Shown piece by piece: positions 14,290 through 16,350 of a DNA stretch of 16,350 bases. Position 1 is the stretch's first letter. Every line of letters begins with the position of its first letter. Under the pieces are notes generated by a model. It saw nothing but the letters and a program-made list of their open reading frames with translations. It was not told where the DNA came from and made no database searches. This stretch comes from Solobacterium sp. GTDB lineage: Bacteria; Bacillota_I; Bacilli_A; Erysipelotrichales; Erysipelotrichaceae. The position numbers and the translations under genes are program-made. The DNA lies in the NCBI GenBank assembly GCA_017543025.1, contig JAFYGX010000148.1, positions 1 through 16,350 of the forward strand, read 5' to 3'.

Positions 14290-15015
14290 TTACAGAGGCC
14301 AGGGAAGATAAGCCGAAAGCACAGCAAGTACGACTGCCGGCAGCATATTCGCCACCCGCACCTTTCTGCCGAACACCAGATTCACTCCGACGCAGAAAAT
14401 CAGTATCGACCCGATCAGAGAAAGCGAAGCTGAAGCTGCTTCTGTCATGACTGGCGCAATCAGTCCGGCAAGCAGAGTAATCCCGCCTTCAAGCAGAAAG
14501 ACCGGAATTGCGGAAAATGCACATCCTTTCCCAAGTGAAGACGTCATGACCGCAACAATGATGAAATCCAGCACTGATTTCACCGCCAGCGTCGACCAGT
14601 CGCCGGAAACGCCGTCCTGTATCGCGCCGACAATCGCCATCGCACCGATACATACGGTAAGCGAAGCACTGACAAACGCATTAACAAACTGCTGATCTCC
14701 GCTGTTTCCTGTTTTCTGTTTCAGCCATTCCCCGAAGGCTTCAAACCCCCGCTCGATTCCGATCAGTTCTCCGATCACCGTACCGGCCGCAAGACACAGT
14801 ACCACCAGCATCGACCTGCCGCTGACAATCGAATTCCCGTCGATCCTGAGCATCCCCTGCATCGCCCCGGCAATCGCAATAAACATCACGCTGATCCCGC
14901 AGGATGCAGTAAGCGCATCCGCCTGTTCTTTCTGAAACAGCCTGTTTGTCAGAGCACCTGCTGCCCCGCCAAGCACAATTGCCGCGCTGTTGATCAATGT
15001 ACCAAGTCCTGCCAT
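14290..15015 (-). CDS. DUF554 family membrane protein
   Basis: The 241-aa hydrophobic protein starts MAGLGTLINSAAIVLGGAAG, the hallmark N-terminus of the DUF554 (YdfK/YqgA) family. It has about six to seven membrane segments, with conserved small-residue stretches GTVIGELIGIE, SASLTVCIGAMAIVGAIQDG, KSVLDFIIVAVM and LIGSILIFCVGVNL. Family members are putative transport or permease-like proteins of unknown substrate. The start ATG at 15015 has GGAG about 12 nt upstream, somewhat far. A TAAAAT -10-like sequence lies about 40 nt upstream at 15053-15058 without a well-placed -35. The gene is divergent from the YczE-like gene and 106 nt upstream of the redox operon; no clear terminator separates it from that operon. 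Confidence 0.9.
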   Translation of the reverse strand: MAGLGTLINSAAIVLGGAAGALTNRLFQKEQADALTASCGISVMFIAIAGAMQGMLRIDGNSIVSGRSMLVVLCLAAGTVIGELIGIERGFEAFGEWLKQKTGNSGDQQFVNAFVSASLTVCIGAMAIVGAIQDGVSGDWSTLAVKSVLDFIIVAVMTSSLGKGCAFSAIPVFLLEGGITLLAGLIAPVMTEAASASLSLIGSILIFCVGVNLVFGRKVRVANMLPAVVLAVLSAYLPWPL

Positions 15016-15437
15016 AGTTCACATTCTCTCCGCATTTCTGTCTCAAAAATTCATTTTACTCCGGCTGCCTTTCCTTCAAGAACAAAAGTTCCTGTTTCCA
15101 TCACTCTGCAGATACCTCTTTCTTTACCATGTATTCCCATCTGCTTCGCTGTTCCTGCCTGACAATATACCTTCCTCTGCCTGTTCAGACTTCACCCGCA
15201 TTTCCGCTTTCACCGCACAGCACCCCAGTAATATGAACCGGCAAAGAACAGAAAACAGCACGTTCTTTTCCCCTTCCTGTTCCCTTTCGAAACAGCCGGA
15301 TTTCCGATTATATTCTGTGCAGGAATGAAATCATGATCGAACAGAGCCGGCTGCGTTATACTGAACGATGCGGAAACGGACAGAGCACGTCTGCTGTTTC
15401 ATCTGCTTCTGCATCAGAGAACAGGAGGAATACTGCT
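15016..15437. other. 422-nt divergent intergenic region, no confident gene
   Basis: The plus strand is pyrimidine-rich here (runs of C and T), purine-rich on the minus strand. A plus-strand open frame across 14990-15328 is an artefact of this bias: it lacks a ribosome site and shows no family pattern. On the minus strand a 45-codon GTG frame (within about 15135-15275) has a weak purine-rich site in front; I do not trust it. A -10-like TATACT at 15355-15360 may serve the YczE-like gene, but I see no good -35. Confidence 0.5.
15423..15428 (+). promoter_or_regulatory. Ribosome binding site deciding the YczE-like start
   Basis: AGGAGG 9 nt before the ATG at 15438. The longer frame from 15333 has no comparable site and adds a hydrophilic, non-family leader. 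Confidence 0.8.
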
Positions 15438-16070
15438 ATGAACAGCAGAATTACAGTACGAAGAATCATCGGAATGATCCTGGGGATCGTCATACTCTCC
15501 CTTGGCATTGCCCTTTTCAAAGAATCCGGACTCGGAAATGATTCCATTTCCGCGCTCAATATGAGGCTTTCGGAGCTCTGGCAGATTCCGCTTGGAACGG
15601 AACAGCTGATCACAAACGGTTTATTCCTGATCGTGGAGTTTGCGTTCGGAAGAAGATATATCGGAGCCGGGACTCTGGTAAACGGAATCGGTGTCGGCTA
15701 TATTGTCTCCTTCTTTTATGACCTGCTGCAGAAATTCACTGTTCTTCCGGAAACACTGCCGGCAAAGCTCATCTGGGTTATCGCCGGCGTTCTTGTAATC
15801 AGTCTTGGGGTTTCGCTGTATCAGACTGCAGATCTTGGCATTGCCCCGTATGACTATCTGGCAATCGGGCTGAAAGACCACACCCCTCTGCCGTATCTCT
15901 GGTGCCGTATCCTTACCGACAGCGTTACCGCACTGACCGCATTCCTGCTGGGCGGACTGATCGGGCCTGGAACGATTATCTGCACACTTGGTCTTGGCCC
16001 CTTTGTTTCCTTCTTCACGAAACACGTCTCCATGAAACTGATGAAGACCGGTACCAGTGTATCTGCGTGA
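15438..16070 (+). CDS. YczE/YitT-type integral membrane protein
   Basis: The protein has 210 residues from the ATG at 15438, which follows AGGAGG and begins with a short basic segment (NSRITVRR) before the first membrane helix. Five or so hydrophobic segments are visible, with an internal duplication. LGIVILSLGIALFKESGLGNDS in the first half is echoed by LVISLGVSLYQTADLGIAPYD in the second, and GAGTLVNGIGVGYIVSFFYDLL by GPGTIICTLGLGPFVSFFTKHV. This duplicated G-rich pattern with LG..P.D is typical of the YczE/YyaS/YitT membrane family. The function is unsettled; some relatives are linked to peptide production or transport. It is transcribed away from the DUF554 gene. Confidence 0.85.
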   Translation: MNSRITVRRIIGMILGIVILSLGIALFKESGLGNDSISALNMRLSELWQIPLGTEQLITNGLFLIVEFAFGRRYIGAGTLVNGIGVGYIVSFFYDLLQKFTVLPETLPAKLIWVIAGVLVISLGVSLYQTADLGIAPYDYLAIGLKDHTPLPYLWCRILTDSVTALTAFLLGGLIGPGTIICTLGLGPFVSFFTKHVSMKLMKTGTSVSA

Positions 16071-16081
16071 TGTGCTGATTT

Positions 16082-16153
16082 AAACGAAATTCCGCATTGT
16101 TCTTCCCGTGCATTGCAGCCTGCCGCGAAGATAACTGCCGCAGGATTTCGTTT
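16082..16153 (+). terminator. Large hairpin after the YczE-like gene, possible terminator
   Basis: AAACGAAAT (16082-16090) pairs perfectly with ATTTCGTTT (16145-16153). Pairing continues inward with a T-G wobble and three G-C pairs around one mismatch, and an inner CCTGC/GCAGG is possible. No T-tract follows, so termination is uncertain. A smaller CAGGA/TCCTG hairpin follows at about 16168-16182 with TATTCCTTTT after it. Confidence 0.4.
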
Positions 16154-16171
16154 CATAAAAACTCAGGCAGG

Positions 16172-16200
16172 ATTGATTCCTGTATTCCTTTTGTGTTAAT
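16172..16200 (+). promoter_or_regulatory. Possible promoter of the right-edge gene
   Basis: TTGATT (16173-16178) and GTTAAT (16195-16200) with a 16-nt spacer, preceded by TGT as in an extended -10. This would place both hairpins of the leader in the transcript. Weak match. Confidence 0.3.
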
Positions 16201-16209
16201 TCTGTAAGA

Positions 16210-16273
16210 GCTGAGATTCCGGTGACGGAAAACCTCAGCGGAACAAAGGATCAGAATACAGAACTTCTGATCC
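16210..16273 (+). promoter_or_regulatory. Two-hairpin mRNA leader of the right-edge gene
   Basis: Hairpin A: GCTGAG/CTCAGC (16210-16215 with 16234-16239) enclosing TTCCG/CGGAA capped by a GTGA (GNRA-type) tetraloop, with a small internal loop. Hairpin B: GGATCAGAA (16248-16256) with TTCTGATCC (16265-16273), 9 bp perfect, 8-nt loop. Four bases later comes AAGGAGG. The pair looks like a structured 5' leader; I do not recognise a known riboswitch class. Confidence 0.5.
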
Positions 16274-16289
16274 TGGCAAGGAGGCAGCC

Positions 16290-16350
16290 ATGAAAAACAG
16301 AAATATGATTCCAGCGATGCTGTTAGCCGTTCTGATAACTGTCATGAGCG
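16290..16350 (+). CDS. N-terminus of a secreted or membrane protein, 3' partial
   Basis: The ATG at 16290 follows AAGGAGG (16278-16284) with a 5-nt spacer. The 20 visible residues have a basic start (MKNRN) followed by a hydrophobic core (MIPAMLLAVLITVMS), as in a signal peptide or the first membrane helix. Nothing more can be said because the window ends here. Its leader contains two stable hairpins. Confidence 0.75.
   Translation, partial: MKNRNMIPAMLLAVLITVMS

Noticed and set aside
14282..14300. Hairpin at the DUF554 stop (CTCTGT/ACAGAG) as a terminator
   Set aside because: The stem is only 6 bp with a 2-nt loop and is followed by a CT-rich stretch without a T-tract.
14990..15328. 112-residue plus-strand frame in the DUF554/YczE gap
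   Set aside because: It is a product of pyrimidine-rich sequence, without a ribosome site or domain pattern, and its start overlaps the DUF554 coding region.
16211..16216. CTGAGA, a core element of TPP riboswitches
   Set aside because: The rest of the THI-box (the GAACCTGAT and GGGTAAT-like segments) is missing, and the bases lie in a simple hairpin stem.

Overview
The window looks like a chromosomal segment of an anaerobic, low-to-mid GC member of the Bacillota. I lean towards Erysipelotrichia or a relative, but that is an impression and not proven. The reasons are strong AGGAGG-type ribosome sites, a class III (oxygen-sensitive) ribonucleotide reductase, an iron-dependent alcohol dehydrogenase, several iron-sulfur proteins, and Bacillota-type small families (a CD1871A-like CXXC peptide, DUF554, YczE, DUF3990). 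TGA serves as a normal stop codon in most genes here. I see no tRNA, rRNA, CRISPR array or insertion sequence.

Layout. (1) Positions 1-1397, plus strand: a decaying tandem zinc-ribbon (DUF4379/PF14311-like) gene that enters from the left edge. An in-frame TGA at 981-983 falls exactly on the tryptophan column of its repeats. (2) Positions 1586-6283, minus strand: nrdD alone with its own promoter and terminator, then a pfk-fucO pair (6-phosphofructokinase, lactaldehyde reductase-like Fe-ADH) ending in a strong terminator. (3) Positions 6491-7189, minus strand: a PAP2 membrane phosphatase, again with its own terminator. (4) Positions 7267-9908, minus strand: a tight three-gene accessory cassette. 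It encodes a DUF3990 ADP-ribosyltransferase-like protein, a 501-aa coiled-coil protein with a HicA-like C-terminus, and a 162-aa cytoplasmic protein. This is my best candidate for an undescribed system. (5) Positions 10103-11801, minus strand: an aldo/keto reductase-like protein with two C-terminal [4Fe-4S] motifs, and a GNAT acetyltransferase. (6) Positions 11919-14183, minus strand: a membrane redox operon. A TlpA-like anchored thioredoxin overlaps by ATGA a 48-aa CXXC peptide, which is followed 4 nt later by a NapH/YccM-like polyferredoxin. (7) Positions 14290-15015: a DUF554 membrane protein on the minus strand, divergent from a YczE-like membrane protein on the plus strand (15438-16070). 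(8) Right edge, plus strand: the start of a secreted or membrane protein behind a hairpin-rich leader.

How they fit together: NrdD, FucO, the ferredoxin-bearing AKR and the polyferredoxin trio all fit fermentative anaerobic life. The TlpA/CXXC/polyferredoxin trio plausibly passes electrons across the membrane to extracytoplasmic thiols. The DUF3990 cassette and the zinc-ribbon gene are the accessory parts. All family assignments are from reading the sequence; no database search was run.
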